This document shows, piece by piece, positions 7,691-14,897 of a DNA stretch of 27,840 nucleotides. Made by a program: the position numbers and the translations under genes. The DNA is from an uncultured Lachnospiraceae bacterium. Lineage in GTDB: Bacteria; Bacillota; Clostridia; Lachnospirales; Lachnospiraceae. Location of the stretch: positions 1-27,840 of the forward strand of contig CAJUED010000052.1 of assembly GCA_910585075.1 (NCBI GenBank), given 5' to 3'. The notes beneath the pieces were generated by a model. That model made no database searches and had not been told where the DNA came from. It worked only from the letters and a program-made list of their open reading frames with translations. The first letter of the stretch is position 1, and each line of letters opens with the position of its first letter.

Positions 7691-8359
7691 ATGAAAATCA
7701 TGCTGATTGAGGACGACGAAACACTGGCCGGAGAAATCAGCTCTTTTTTGACAAAATGGGGATATGATACGGCTATTGCGGGGAAACCGGACGCAATTTT
7801 ACAGGAATTTACACAGTTAAGGCCCCATCTGGTACTTCTGGATGTGAATCTGCCCTTTTATGACGGCTTTTACTGGTGCGGACAGATCAGGCAGGTTTCC
7901 AATGTGCCGGTTATTTTTATCAGCAGCCGCAGTGATGATAGGGATAAGATTATGGCCATTGCCCAGGGCGGGGACGATTACGTGGAAAAGCCCTTTCAGC
8001 TGGATCTGCTGCGGGCAAAGATAGAGGCGGTTTTAAGAAGAACCTATGAGTACAAGGTGAGAGAACAGGTTTTTTTACCGTCAGGCCTGTGTTTTGATAA
8101 GGCCGCAGGGATGGCCTTTTTTCAGGGGAAGGAAGTGGAGCTGACCAAGTCCGAGCGGCGGATACTGGCAAAGCTGATAGAGCAAAGGCCGGCTGTGGTG
8201 TCCCGGGAGGATTTGATGATGGATTTGTGGAATACGGACGAGTATGTGTCCGACGGAACCCTTACCACAATGGTCAGCAGACTGCGGGGAAAGGTGAAAG
8301 CGGCCTGCGGGGAGGATGTTATAGGTACGAAGAAAGGTCAGGGCTACTTTATATTATGA
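7691..8359 (+). CDS. OmpR-family response regulator, BceR-like
   Basis: This is a 222-residue DNA-binding response regulator. The receiver domain has the acidic pocket EDDE (residues 7-10), phospho-acceptor Asp51 (LVLLDVNLPFYDG), the switch Ser in FISSRSDD and the conserved Lys in VEKPF. The C-terminal winged-helix domain has the ending typical of the OmpR/PhoB family (TMVSRLRGKVKA, then GTKKGQGYF). It is the first gene of a four-gene Bce-type module and overlaps the kinase gene by four bases (ATGA), so the two are translationally coupled. The start at 7691 gives the canonical MKIMLIEDD; GGGGTGG lies just upstream. It likely activates the transporter genes through the repeats near 9446-9461. 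Confidence 0.92.
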   Translation: MKIMLIEDDETLAGEISSFLTKWGYDTAIAGKPDAILQEFTQLRPHLVLLDVNLPFYDGFYWCGQIRQVSNVPVIFISSRSDDRDKIMAIAQGGDDYVEKPFQLDLLRAKIEAVLRRTYEYKVREQVFLPSGLCFDKAAGMAFFQGKEVELTKSERRILAKLIEQRPAVVSREDLMMDLWNTDEYVSDGTLTTMVSRLRGKVKAACGEDVIGTKKGQGYFIL

Positions 8360-9318
8360 GTTATTTGAAAAGGTGCTGGAAATATTACTTGTTCTGTCTG
8401 TCCGTATTTTGTTTTGCAAACATATATTTTATATTTCTGGTGCAAGGTGGGAAAACAGAATATCTTCTATATTTTGATTTGCTTCTGGCGGTATTTTTTC
8501 TGATATTTGCCGGGAGCGATTATTTTACTTACAGAAAAGAAAAAGCCCGAAAAGAAGGACTGCTCCGGCAGAATGTTATGATTTGCCAGGTGCTTGCGGA
8601 TTTTGAAAATAAGGATATAGCGGAGCATGATGCGAGGATTTTGCAGGAAAAAATACAGGAGCAGTTTCAGGAGAGCTGCGAGCTCCAGGACTATGTGGCA
8701 AAGTGGTGCCACGAGTTTAAAATTCCCCTGTCCGCCTGTCTTTTGATGGATGAAAAAATTGAGGATGGAAATTTAAGAAGGGATATGCGGGAGCCTTTGG
8801 AGAAAATGAATCAGCAGATTAACGCTATGATGCTGGGGTGCAGATTGCAGAGCCCTTTATTTGATTTACAGGTAAAAAAGACCCTTCTGCCCGAATGCGT
8901 GAAAGGCGCGGTGCGGAACAATCAGTATTTCCTGATAAGGGAAAAGTTTGCTCTGGATGTGCAGGTGGAGGAGGTGTATGTTTACACGGACCCGGCCTGG
9001 CTTGTGTATATTCTGGACCAGCTCATCAGCAATTCTCTAAAGTATACGGAAAAGGAACCCTCGCTCCGCATTTGGAGCGGGAGGGAGGAAAAACGGACGG
9101 TACTTTTTGTGGAGGATAACGGGGAGGGAATCAAGGACAGGGATTTGAAACGGATATTTGAAAAGGGATTTACAGGGGATAATTATCACAATGGCAGGTA
9201 TAAGTCAACGGGAATGGGACTTTATATGGCGGCGAAAATTGCCGGGCAGCTGGAACACGAAATCCGGGTGGAGAGCGAGTATGGGGTTTATACTCGATTT
9301 GCTATTGTATTTGGATGA
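8356..9318 (+). CDS. Intramembrane-sensing histidine kinase, BceS-like
   Basis: This is a 320-residue sensor kinase with two N-terminal membrane helices (about 8-29 and 36-54) joined by a very short outside loop. That is typical of kinases that sense through a partner ABC transporter rather than a ligand domain. The phosphorylated histidine is His119 in AKWCHEFKIPLSA. The N box has Asn226 (LISNSLKYT), the G1 box is DNGEGI (254-259), and a GMGLYMA G2 box follows. The gene starts inside the stop codon of the regulator. The family senses peptide antibiotics such as bacitracin or lantibiotics; which compound is sensed here cannot be told. Confidence 0.92.
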   Translation: MSYLKRCWKYYLFCLSVFCFANIYFIFLVQGGKTEYLLYFDLLLAVFFLIFAGSDYFTYRKEKARKEGLLRQNVMICQVLADFENKDIAEHDARILQEKIQEQFQESCELQDYVAKWCHEFKIPLSACLLMDEKIEDGNLRRDMREPLEKMNQQINAMMLGCRLQSPLFDLQVKKTLLPECVKGAVRNNQYFLIREKFALDVQVEEVYVYTDPAWLVYILDQLISNSLKYTEKEPSLRIWSGREEKRTVLFVEDNGEGIKDRDLKRIFEKGFTGDNYHNGRYKSTGMGLYMAAKIAGQLEHEIRVESEYGVYTRFAIVFG

Positions 9319-9445
9319 GGCCTGAAGTCAAATATCAAATGTTGAGGCCAGAATAAGCTTTAATGCTTTGGGCTATGCTGTTGATTGAATTCCTATGGAT
9401 TCTTCCTATGGTTTCTTACAAAAATTGTAAGGTTTCAGGTGGTTT

Positions 9446-9489
9446 TGTAATACGGATGTAAGGATTTTCGATATTGGTTATCTTATAAT
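9446..9489 (+). promoter_or_regulatory. Regulated promoter and putative response-regulator boxes for the ABC transporter
   Basis: TATAAT sits at 9484-9489, but the -35 region (about 9461-9466) is poor. Just upstream are direct repeats TGTAA at 9446 and 9457, 11 bp apart, with a third at 9426 inside the palindrome CTTACA-AAAAT-TGTAAG (9415-9431). An 11-bp direct repeat abutting a weak -35 is the layout of PhoB/OmpR-family activated promoters, so the adjacent BceR-like protein is the likely activator. Confidence 0.5.
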
Positions 9490-9511
9490 GACAGTATCGG
9501 AGGATACCAAT

Positions 9512-10288
9512 ATGAATAATGTAAATAACAAAAAAGTAGTAGAAGTAAAAAATCTCATCAAAAATTATGGAGCAAAGGATTTTGAGACAAAGGCGCTAAA
9601 GGGAATCGACCTGACTGTCTATGAAAATGATTTCATTGCAATCATGGGCCCTTCCGGTTCAGGAAAAACCACGCTTTTAAACATTCTTTCTACCATCGAC
9701 AAGCCCTCCCTGGGGTCTGTTATTCTGGCTAGCAAGGATATCACGAAGATATCCAACAAGGAGCTGTCGAAGCTGCGCCGGGATAAAATCGGCTTTATTT
9801 TTCAGGATTACAACCTGCTTGACACCATGAACTTAGAGGACAACATTGCGCTGCCCCTGGCTTTCGGGGGAGTTTTCCCAAAGGAGTGCATCAGAAAAAC
9901 TAAGGAGCTTGCCGCCATGTTCGGCCTGTCGGAGCATTTGAAAAAGTACCCCTACCAGCTCTCCGGCGGACAAAAGCAGAGGGGCGCGGCCTGTCGGGCG
10001 CTGATTACCGGGCCGGAAATCATATTTGCGGATGAACCCACAGGGGCTCTTGACTCCAAGGCGGGGAGAGAGTTATTGGAGTGTTTAAAAAGAATCAATG
10101 AGGAAGGCCGGGCAACTATTTTGATGGTAACCCATGACCCTTTCAGTGCTTCTTATGCCAGGGATGTTTATATTTTAAACGACGGTGTGATAAAATGCAG
10201 GTTGAGCAAGGGCGGAGAGCGGAAGGAATTTTATGACAGGATCATAGATGTGCAGACTTCCATGGGAGGTGATTTCCTATGCGAATGA
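9512..10288 (+). CDS. ABC transporter ATP-binding protein, BceA-like
   Basis: This is a 258-residue ATPase of the MacB/LolD-like group that energises an FtsX-type permease. Walker A is GPSGSGKT (46-53), the Q-loop is FIFQDYN with Gln98, the signature is LSGGQKQR (150-157), Walker B is IIFADEP (170-176) with catalytic Glu175, and the switch histidine is in MVTHD. The start was set at 9512, eight bases after GGAGG; an upstream ATG at 9488 lies on the -10 box. Its stop overlaps the permease start by ten bases, so they are coupled. By family it removes or counters cell-wall-active peptide antibiotics and signals to the kinase. Confidence 0.94.
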   Translation: MNNVNNKKVVEVKNLIKNYGAKDFETKALKGIDLTVYENDFIAIMGPSGSGKTTLLNILSTIDKPSLGSVILASKDITKISNKELSKLRRDKIGFIFQDYNLLDTMNLEDNIALPLAFGGVFPKECIRKTKELAAMFGLSEHLKKYPYQLSGGQKQRGAACRALITGPEIIFADEPTGALDSKAGRELLECLKRINEEGRATILMVTHDPFSASYARDVYILNDGVIKCRLSKGGERKEFYDRIIDVQTSMGGDFLCE

Positions 10289-12186
10289 TGAAGGTGGTAT
10301 TTTTAAACTTTAAGAGCAGCTTTCGGAATTATCTGTCCCTGGTGATTGCCCTGTCCTTTACCATATTGATTTTCTTGAATTTCCAGACGATTCTCTGCTC
10401 GGAAGACTTTGGGGTGCTGAGCGCAAAGAAGAAAGAGTATGTGGACATGCTTGTGCAGGCGGTTTCCTTTGTGCTGGTGTGCTTTATGTTCTTCTTTGTT
10501 TGGTATTCCACCAACGTGTTTTTGACAAAGAGAAAACGGGAAATCGGCGTTTATGTGTTCATGGGGCTGTCCAATGAAAAAATAGGGAAGCTCTATGCCA
10601 TAGAGACGGCGCTGATTGGCCTGTCCGCACTGGTGTTTGGAATCTTTTTCGGGGTGCTGAGTACGGGCCTGTTCCAGATGATTCTGCTTGCTCTGTCCGA
10701 AATGGCGGTGGAAATCCGTTTTCAGTTTCAGCTTAAGCCGATTTTGAACACAGCCGGAATTTATCTGACGGTTTATTTTATTTTTGTAATAAAGGGCTAT
10801 GTGAATATTGTGAGAAGCAGTGTGCTGAACCTGCTCTCAGGCACAAAACAAAATGAATATGTGAGACAAAGCCGGATTGGACTTTTGCTGAAAGCAGCAG
10901 CGGGAACGGGAACGCTGGGAGCAGGATTCTATCTGGCGGTCAGGGAAAGCGGCAACAGTGTAGATGTGCTTGGAAATCTGTTTGCCGCGGTGGTTTTGGT
11001 TGTAGCTGGCGTTTATCTTTTATTTGGCGGCCTGATACCCTTGATTTTTCAGGGGCTTGCAGGGAATAAGCGTTTCCTTTACGGGAAACAAAGGTGCCTT
11101 TGGATCAATAATGTGATATTTCGGATGAAAAAGAATTACCGTACCTACGCCATGGTGTGTATTCTGGTTCTGTGTTCCGTCACAGCTCTTGCAACAGGCT
11201 TTGCCATGAAATACAAATACGAAAATATCAGACATTTTGAGAATATGTACACCTTTCAGGTGCTTGTGGAAGAACCCCTGCCGGAGGAAAAGATAAAGGG
11301 TATGATTGAAGAATACACCCCGGTTGCATTCGGTTCGGAAATATCCATGGCAGGATTTAAGGATGGTGTGGTGAAAGCAAATGAAAATTATGGAACCTAT
11401 GGAATTGTAGCCTGGTCGGAGCTAAAAAAGCTGGCGGAGGATGTGGGCCTTGCCTTTGACTTTGCAGAGCCGAAGGAGGGACAGGTGATTCGGGCTTCCC
11501 ACCTGTATCTGTTGTCCATGATTACGGACAAATCCAACATTAGCGTGACCATAAACGGGAAAGAATACAGACAGGTGGGAGAGACCAATCTTCCCTATCT
11601 GGGTTATCTGCAGGACAAAATCAGTTTTTACGTGGTAAATGATGAAGAATTCCGGAAACTGGCGCCTCTGGGGCAGCAACTTTACGCTTACAATTACCGT
11701 ATTGAGGATTTGAGCGCATTTGCAGATGTCAGGGAAAACCTCAGAACCTTTAAAGAAAAGGCGGGCGACGCCTATATGGGCATTGTGTCCATGGACCCGG
11801 CCCAGGATGAGATGGAATGGATTAAAATCATGTACTCCCTGTGTATCTTTATGTTCATGGTGTTTATCCTGGCAAGCGGATGTATCATGTTTATGAAGCT
11901 GTATCACGACTCCTTTGAGGAAAAAGAGCGGTATCTGGTTTTGCGGAAAATGGGGATAAGCGATGAAGCGCTGAAAAAATCCATTGAAAGGGAGCTGGGG
12001 ATTGCCTATGGACTGCCCTTTGTGGTGATGGGAGTTTCCTCTTATTTTTCCGTCCATGCCCTGGAGCTGATGATGCATGCGGATCTGCTGGCAATCAATG
12101 GGGTGAGCGTGTTTACGGTGTTTGTGATATTTTTGCTGTGTTATTGTTTGTCTGTCTCCGTTTATGTCAGGGGACAGGGGATATGA
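10279..12186 (+). CDS. FtsX-like ABC permease, BceB-like
   Basis: This is a 635-residue membrane protein with about ten predicted helices. They lie near 18-38, 58-78, 107-130, 132-142 (weak), 158-175, 200-222, 230-258 and 289-310. A large extracytoplasmic domain of about 200 residues (about 311-515) follows, then the last three helices (about 517-540, 573-592, 605-627). The large domain between helices 7 and 8 is diagnostic of BceB-type peptide detoxification permeases and is where the antibiotic signal is read. The ribosome site GGGAGGTG lies inside the preceding ATPase gene. Helix limits are by eye. A dispersed repeat and a terminator follow. Confidence 0.92.
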   Translation: MRMMKVVFLNFKSSFRNYLSLVIALSFTILIFLNFQTILCSEDFGVLSAKKKEYVDMLVQAVSFVLVCFMFFFVWYSTNVFLTKRKREIGVYVFMGLSNEKIGKLYAIETALIGLSALVFGIFFGVLSTGLFQMILLALSEMAVEIRFQFQLKPILNTAGIYLTVYFIFVIKGYVNIVRSSVLNLLSGTKQNEYVRQSRIGLLLKAAAGTGTLGAGFYLAVRESGNSVDVLGNLFAAVVLVVAGVYLLFGGLIPLIFQGLAGNKRFLYGKQRCLWINNVIFRMKKNYRTYAMVCILVLCSVTALATGFAMKYKYENIRHFENMYTFQVLVEEPLPEEKIKGMIEEYTPVAFGSEISMAGFKDGVVKANENYGTYGIVAWSELKKLAEDVGLAFDFAEPKEGQVIRASHLYLLSMITDKSNISVTINGKEYRQVGETNLPYLGYLQDKISFYVVNDEEFRKLAPLGQQLYAYNYRIEDLSAFADVRENLRTFKEKAGDAYMGIVSMDPAQDEMEWIKIMYSLCIFMFMVFILASGCIMFMKLYHDSFEEKERYLVLRKMGISDEALKKSIERELGIAYGLPFVVMGVSSYFSVHALELMMHADLLAINGVSVFTVFVIFLLCYCLSVSVYVRGQGI

Positions 12187-12196
12187 ACCTGGGAAA

Positions 12197-12238
12197 ATCA
12201 AACGCCGCCGCATCCCACAATATGCCTTATTGAAGTCA
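12197..12238 (+). repeat. Dispersed 40-bp repeat, copy E (diverged)
   Basis: ATCAAACGCCGCCGCATCCC begins ten bases after the permease stop and continues to CTTATTGAA. It aligns without gaps to the copy at 26622, although the middle core has changed. It is in forward orientation relative to the upstream gene. Confidence 0.5.
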
Positions 12239-12301
12239 GATAAGTCGATAGGCCTGATGCAGGCAACGACAAAAATTTTGAACTGGCGCTCACAAAAATA
12301 A

Positions 12302-12342
12302 AACCGGCCATGTATCCCTATCCTAAGGAAACATGGCCGGTT
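12302..12342. terminator. Bidirectional terminator between permease and small ORF
   Basis: A perfect 12-bp stem AACCGGCCATGT (12302-12313) / ACATGGCCGGTT (12331-12342) encloses a 17-nt loop. On the minus strand it is followed by TTATTTTTG, a good T-tract for the minus-strand small ORF. On the plus strand the tail is weaker (CTTATATG). Confidence 0.75.
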
Positions 12343-12375
12343 CTTATATGAAGTTTTGTTATTCGCGCGATTTGG

Positions 12376-12543
12376 TTACTCGCTTAATTCTTTAAAAAGT
12401 GAGTAAGCATCCGGGGAACCATTCAGTAAGAGTAATCCGCAGATCATGTTTAACCGACTTTCCCTGCATACTTTCAGGAATTTCTCCTTGAATGATTCTT
12501 TCCTGTTCATTGTTGCGCTTCCATGCAATGCATTTGTTGCCAT
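12376..12543 (-). CDS. Small protein of unknown function (55 aa)
   Basis: This short minus-strand gene has AAGGAG about nine bases before its ATG and a strong terminator just past its stop, which together suggest a real transcription unit. The protein is largely polar with basic stretches (NRKESFKEKF) and two cysteines (26 and 35) beside a short hydrophobic run CGLLLLNG. It ends in an acidic helix-like tail. There is no signal peptide and no double-glycine leader site. It lies between the Bce-type module and an esterase, facing the permease gene. I do not recognise the family. A link to the antibiotic module is only positional. Confidence 0.5.
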   Translation of the reverse strand: MATNALHGSATMNRKESFKEKFLKVCRESRLNMICGLLLLNGSPDAYSLFKELSE

Positions 12544-12796
12544 AACTCGGATCTCCTTTCTGTTTAAATATTTGCAATTTTTATTTCCGCGGACAATAAG
12601 CCAAGTGCCCTGCATATAAGATGCGAAGCATCCCTGAGCGTTTGACGAATGCCGCGAAAGTCAATGTTACGTTTGGTACAACGGGATTATTGACTTGCAA
12701 ATTTATTATACAGTCGTACAAATCGGAAATCCAGGTAGATAATTGACTTTTTTTAAGGCTATATTGACATAAACGCTGTTTATATGCAAAGTATTA

Positions 12797-12825
12797 TTGT
12801 GGCTGACAAAATTATGTGATACCAT
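12797..12825 (+). promoter_or_regulatory. Candidate promoter of the esterase gene
   Basis: TTGTGG (12797-12802), a 17-bp spacer and TACCAT (12820-12825) with an extended TG at 12817-12818. The 431-bp gap 12544-12974 also holds a diverged fragment of the 40-bp repeat (about 12612-12647, minus, weak) and the fold-back element at 12865-12930, which sits between this promoter and the gene. Confidence 0.4.
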
Positions 12826-12864
12826 AAATATAGTAAAAATCAAAAAGCTGTAAGAATCAAAATA

Positions 12865-12930
12865 GCAGTTCAGCCCAGGAACTTGTATTGACTGTAAAGT
12901 CCGTATCCGTGAAGCGGAAAGCTGAGCAGT
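12865..12930. repeat. Fold-back interspersed element, copy 2 (short)
   Basis: It begins TCAGCCCAGGA like the element at 3673 and ends GAAGCGGAAAGCTGA, matching the GAAGCTGAAGGCTGA end of that copy. The flanking direct repeat here is GCAGT (12865-12869 and 12926-12930), different from the ATAGT of copy 1. It is about half the length of copy 1 and lacks the internal second arm. It lies in the 5' untranslated region of the esterase gene. Confidence 0.55.
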
Positions 12931-12974
12931 TGTTATGAATCAAATGGTAAAACGGCTTGGAATGGAGGTAGTAA

Positions 12975-13808
12975 ATGGCACTGATACAGGTTAACTTTAT
13001 GTCTAAATCATTGATGAGAACAGTCCCGATGAATGTGATTTTACCAGTGGATAAACTTAATTTCCCTGGAATGCCTGAAAAGGAAACAGGGAAGTTCAAA
13101 ACATTATATTTGCTTCACGGTGTCTTTGGAAACTATACGGACTGGCTCTCCGGTACCAGCATCCAGCGCTGGGCGGAGGAAAAGGACCTGGCGGTGGTGA
13201 TGCCTTCCGGCGACAATATGTTCTATGTGGACCAGCCGGGGGTTCACAACCATTACGGGGAATTTGTGGGAAAAGAGCTAGTGGAGATTACCAGAGAGAT
13301 GTTCCCCCTTTCCGATAAAAGAGAGGACACCTGTATCGGAGGCCTTTCCATGGGCGGTTACGGAGCAATCCGCAACGGATTAAAATATCATGAAACCTTT
13401 GGGCACATTGTGGCGCTTTCCTCTGCGCTTGTCATAGACGGGATTGAAAAAAGAACCAATGACGCGCCTCTTTTTATAGAAGGAAGATCCTATGCGGAGG
13501 GTGTTTTCGGAGACCTGGAGCAGCTGAAGGACAGTGATAAGAATCCCAAGTGGCTGGCCAAGACCCTGGCGGAACAGAAAATTGAATTCCCGCACATTTT
13601 CATGGCCTGCGGTCTGGAGGATTCCCTCCTTGGCGCCAACAGAGACTTTAAGGAGTATCTTGAGAATTTGGGCATAAAGGTGGACTATGAAGAAGGCCCC
13701 GGGGCCCATGAGTGGGATTTCTGGAACCGGTATATCAAAAAGGCGGTAGACTGGCTTCCCCTTGAGGATAATGCAGCGGGATTAAACAGTGGGAATGTGG
13801 GAATCTGA
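12975..13808 (+). CDS. Alpha/beta-hydrolase esterase (tributyrin esterase/EstA-like)
   Basis: This 277-residue cytoplasmic carboxylesterase belongs to the esterase-D/EstA group, which hydrolyses short-chain acyl esters and sometimes S-formylglutathione or deacetylates sugars. The nucleophile elbow is GLSMGGYG with Ser125. The acid is probably Asp216 (CGLEDSLL) and the base His245 (GAHEWDFW). The oxyanion loop is LLHGVFGNYTDW (47-58). There is no signal peptide. A GGAGGT ribosome site precedes the ATG. It is monocistronic with its own promoter and terminator. The substrate is not predictable from sequence alone. Confidence 0.88.
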   Translation: MALIQVNFMSKSLMRTVPMNVILPVDKLNFPGMPEKETGKFKTLYLLHGVFGNYTDWLSGTSIQRWAEEKDLAVVMPSGDNMFYVDQPGVHNHYGEFVGKELVEITREMFPLSDKREDTCIGGLSMGGYGAIRNGLKYHETFGHIVALSSALVIDGIEKRTNDAPLFIEGRSYAEGVFGDLEQLKDSDKNPKWLAKTLAEQKIEFPHIFMACGLEDSLLGANRDFKEYLENLGIKVDYEEGPGAHEWDFWNRYIKKAVDWLPLEDNAAGLNSGNVGI

Positions 13809-13851
13809 GAACCGGCTAAAATGAAAATTGAAATACCAAAGGAGGAATCTT

Positions 13852-13917
13852 GTGAATCCGGTTTACAAGAATTATTACAGGGACGGCAATACCGTCCCTT
13901 TCATTTTGATGAGCTGA
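13852..13917 (+). other. Possible micro-ORF (21 aa) with perfect ribosome site
   Basis: AAAGGAGG is followed seven bases later by GTG and 21 codons, MNPVYKNYYRDGNTVPFILM then S and stop. The coding run spans the terminator hairpin at 13879-13899. It may be a remnant of a displaced gene or a chance match. I see no family. Confidence 0.2.
13879..13907. terminator. Terminator between convergent esterase and upp
   Basis: AGGGACGG-CAATA-CCGTCCCT is a perfect 8-bp hairpin followed on the plus strand by TTCATTTT. It serves the esterase gene and, on the other strand, may also stop upp transcripts. The T-rich tail is the edge of the dispersed repeat at 13900-13940. Confidence 0.75.
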
Positions 13918-13940
13918 TTTGCAGAGCGTGGCAGCGTTTT
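13900..13940 (-). repeat. Dispersed 40-bp repeat, copy D
   Basis: Read on the minus strand it is AAAACGCTGCCACGCTCTGC followed by AAATCAGCTCATCAAAATG. It aligns without gaps to copy B at 26622, with changes in the CGCGAGTC core. It directly abuts the esterase terminator hairpin, as copies A and C do with theirs. Confidence 0.6.
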
Positions 13941-13954
13941 GCCTCACAGCAAAA

Positions 13955-14602
13955 CTATTTTGTTCCAAAAATCCTGTCGCCTGCATCCCCAAGGCCGGGG
14001 CAGATATAAGCGTGCTCGTTTAAGCATCTGTCGAGATGCCCTACGTAAATCTGAATGTCAGGATGGGCCTCCCGCAGTCTCTTAAGTCCTTCAGGAGCGG
14101 CGATGATACACATGAATTTGATATGTTTCCCCCCGTGCTGTTTGATAAAGTTTACCGCCTCGGCTCCGGAACCGCCGGTAGCCAGCATAGGGTCTACCAC
14201 CACAATCGTTCGCAGGTCAATGGGTTCAGGAAGCTTGCAATAATATTCATGAGGCTCATGGGTTTCAGGATCCCGGTACAAACCGATATGACCGACTTTA
14301 GCGGAAGGCACAAGGGCAAGGATACCGTTTACCATACCAAGCCCGGCCCGGAGGATGGGTACAATGGCCAGTTTCTTACCGGAAATAAAGGGTGTCATAC
14401 AGGTTTCAATAGGGGTTTTTATTTCCACATCCTCTAAAGGAAGGTCGCGCAGAGCTTCATATCCCATCAGTGTGGCGATTTCTTCAATTAATTTGCGGAA
14501 TTCGTTTGTCCCGGTGTTCTCGTCGCGGAGACGGGATATTTTGTGCTGGATCAAAGGGTGATCCAGTATAAATACGTTATCCATGTTCTCTAAATGTTCC
14601 AT
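13955..14602 (-). CDS. upp: Uracil phosphoribosyltransferase
   Basis: This enzyme converts uracil and PRPP to UMP, the main uracil salvage step, in the cytoplasm. It is a 215-residue protein of normal length. The PRPP loop is VVVDPMLATGGS (134-145), and the C-terminal uracil-binding signature PGLGDAGDRIFGTK is complete. The start at 14602 has AGGAGG six bases upstream. It is transcribed divergently from the uracil permease gene, so the two salvage genes share one 295-bp regulatory gap (14603-14897). I see no PyrR-type attenuator in that gap. Confidence 0.97.
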   Translation of the reverse strand: MEHLENMDNVFILDHPLIQHKISRLRDENTGTNEFRKLIEEIATLMGYEALRDLPLEDVEIKTPIETCMTPFISGKKLAIVPILRAGLGMVNGILALVPSAKVGHIGLYRDPETHEPHEYYCKLPEPIDLRTIVVVDPMLATGGSGAEAVNFIKQHGGKHIKFMCIIAAPEGLKRLREAHPDIQIYVGHLDRCLNEHAYICPGLGDAGDRIFGTK

Positions 14603-14662
14603 AGCAATCCTCCTGTAAATTTGGCTGGTTATATTTATGTTTTGTATTTACTGTTAGGTAAG

Positions 14663-14691
14663 ATTTTAGTGCAACCTGACCAGTTCGTCAA
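14663..14691 (-). promoter_or_regulatory. Promoter of upp
   Basis: On the minus strand TTGACG (14691-14686), a 17-bp spacer and TAAAAT (14668-14663). The start would be near 14656, giving a leader of about 54 nt. Confidence 0.7.
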
Positions 14692-14734
14692 CTGATTACG
14701 GACATATATTTTACCTTTTTTTACAAAGTTTTCC

Positions 14735-14763
14735 TTGTAATATACAGGGATACCCATTATACT
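14735..14763 (+). promoter_or_regulatory. Promoter of the uracil permease gene
   Basis: TTGTAA (14735-14740), a 17-bp spacer and TATACT (14758-14763). The predicted leader of about 128 nt contains AATTTTC pairing with GAAAATT and the perfect palindrome TGCACGTGCA at 14861-14870, close to the ribosome site. Confidence 0.7.
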
Positions 14764-14897
14764 TGTGAGGATACCAAAATTTAATATACGTCATGCAGGA
14801 ATTTTCGGGTTTATGTTGCTGCGGAGTGATTACAAGAAGATTAAAATGTCGGAAAATTTTTGCACGTGCATGCTGAAAAATGAGGAGGGAATCATTT

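Noticed and set aside
11422..12213. 263-codon minus-strand frame opposite the Bce permease gene
   Set aside because: His-rich, low-complexity translation typical of the antisense of a coding region; the plus strand carries a clear BceB-like protein.
13821..14009. 62-codon plus-strand frame overlapping the end of upp
   Set aside because: No ribosome site; runs through the terminator and dispersed repeat into antisense of upp.
14770..14897. PyrR-type attenuator in the uracil permease leader
   Set aside because: No anti-antiterminator binding-loop consensus and no stem followed by a T-run were found.
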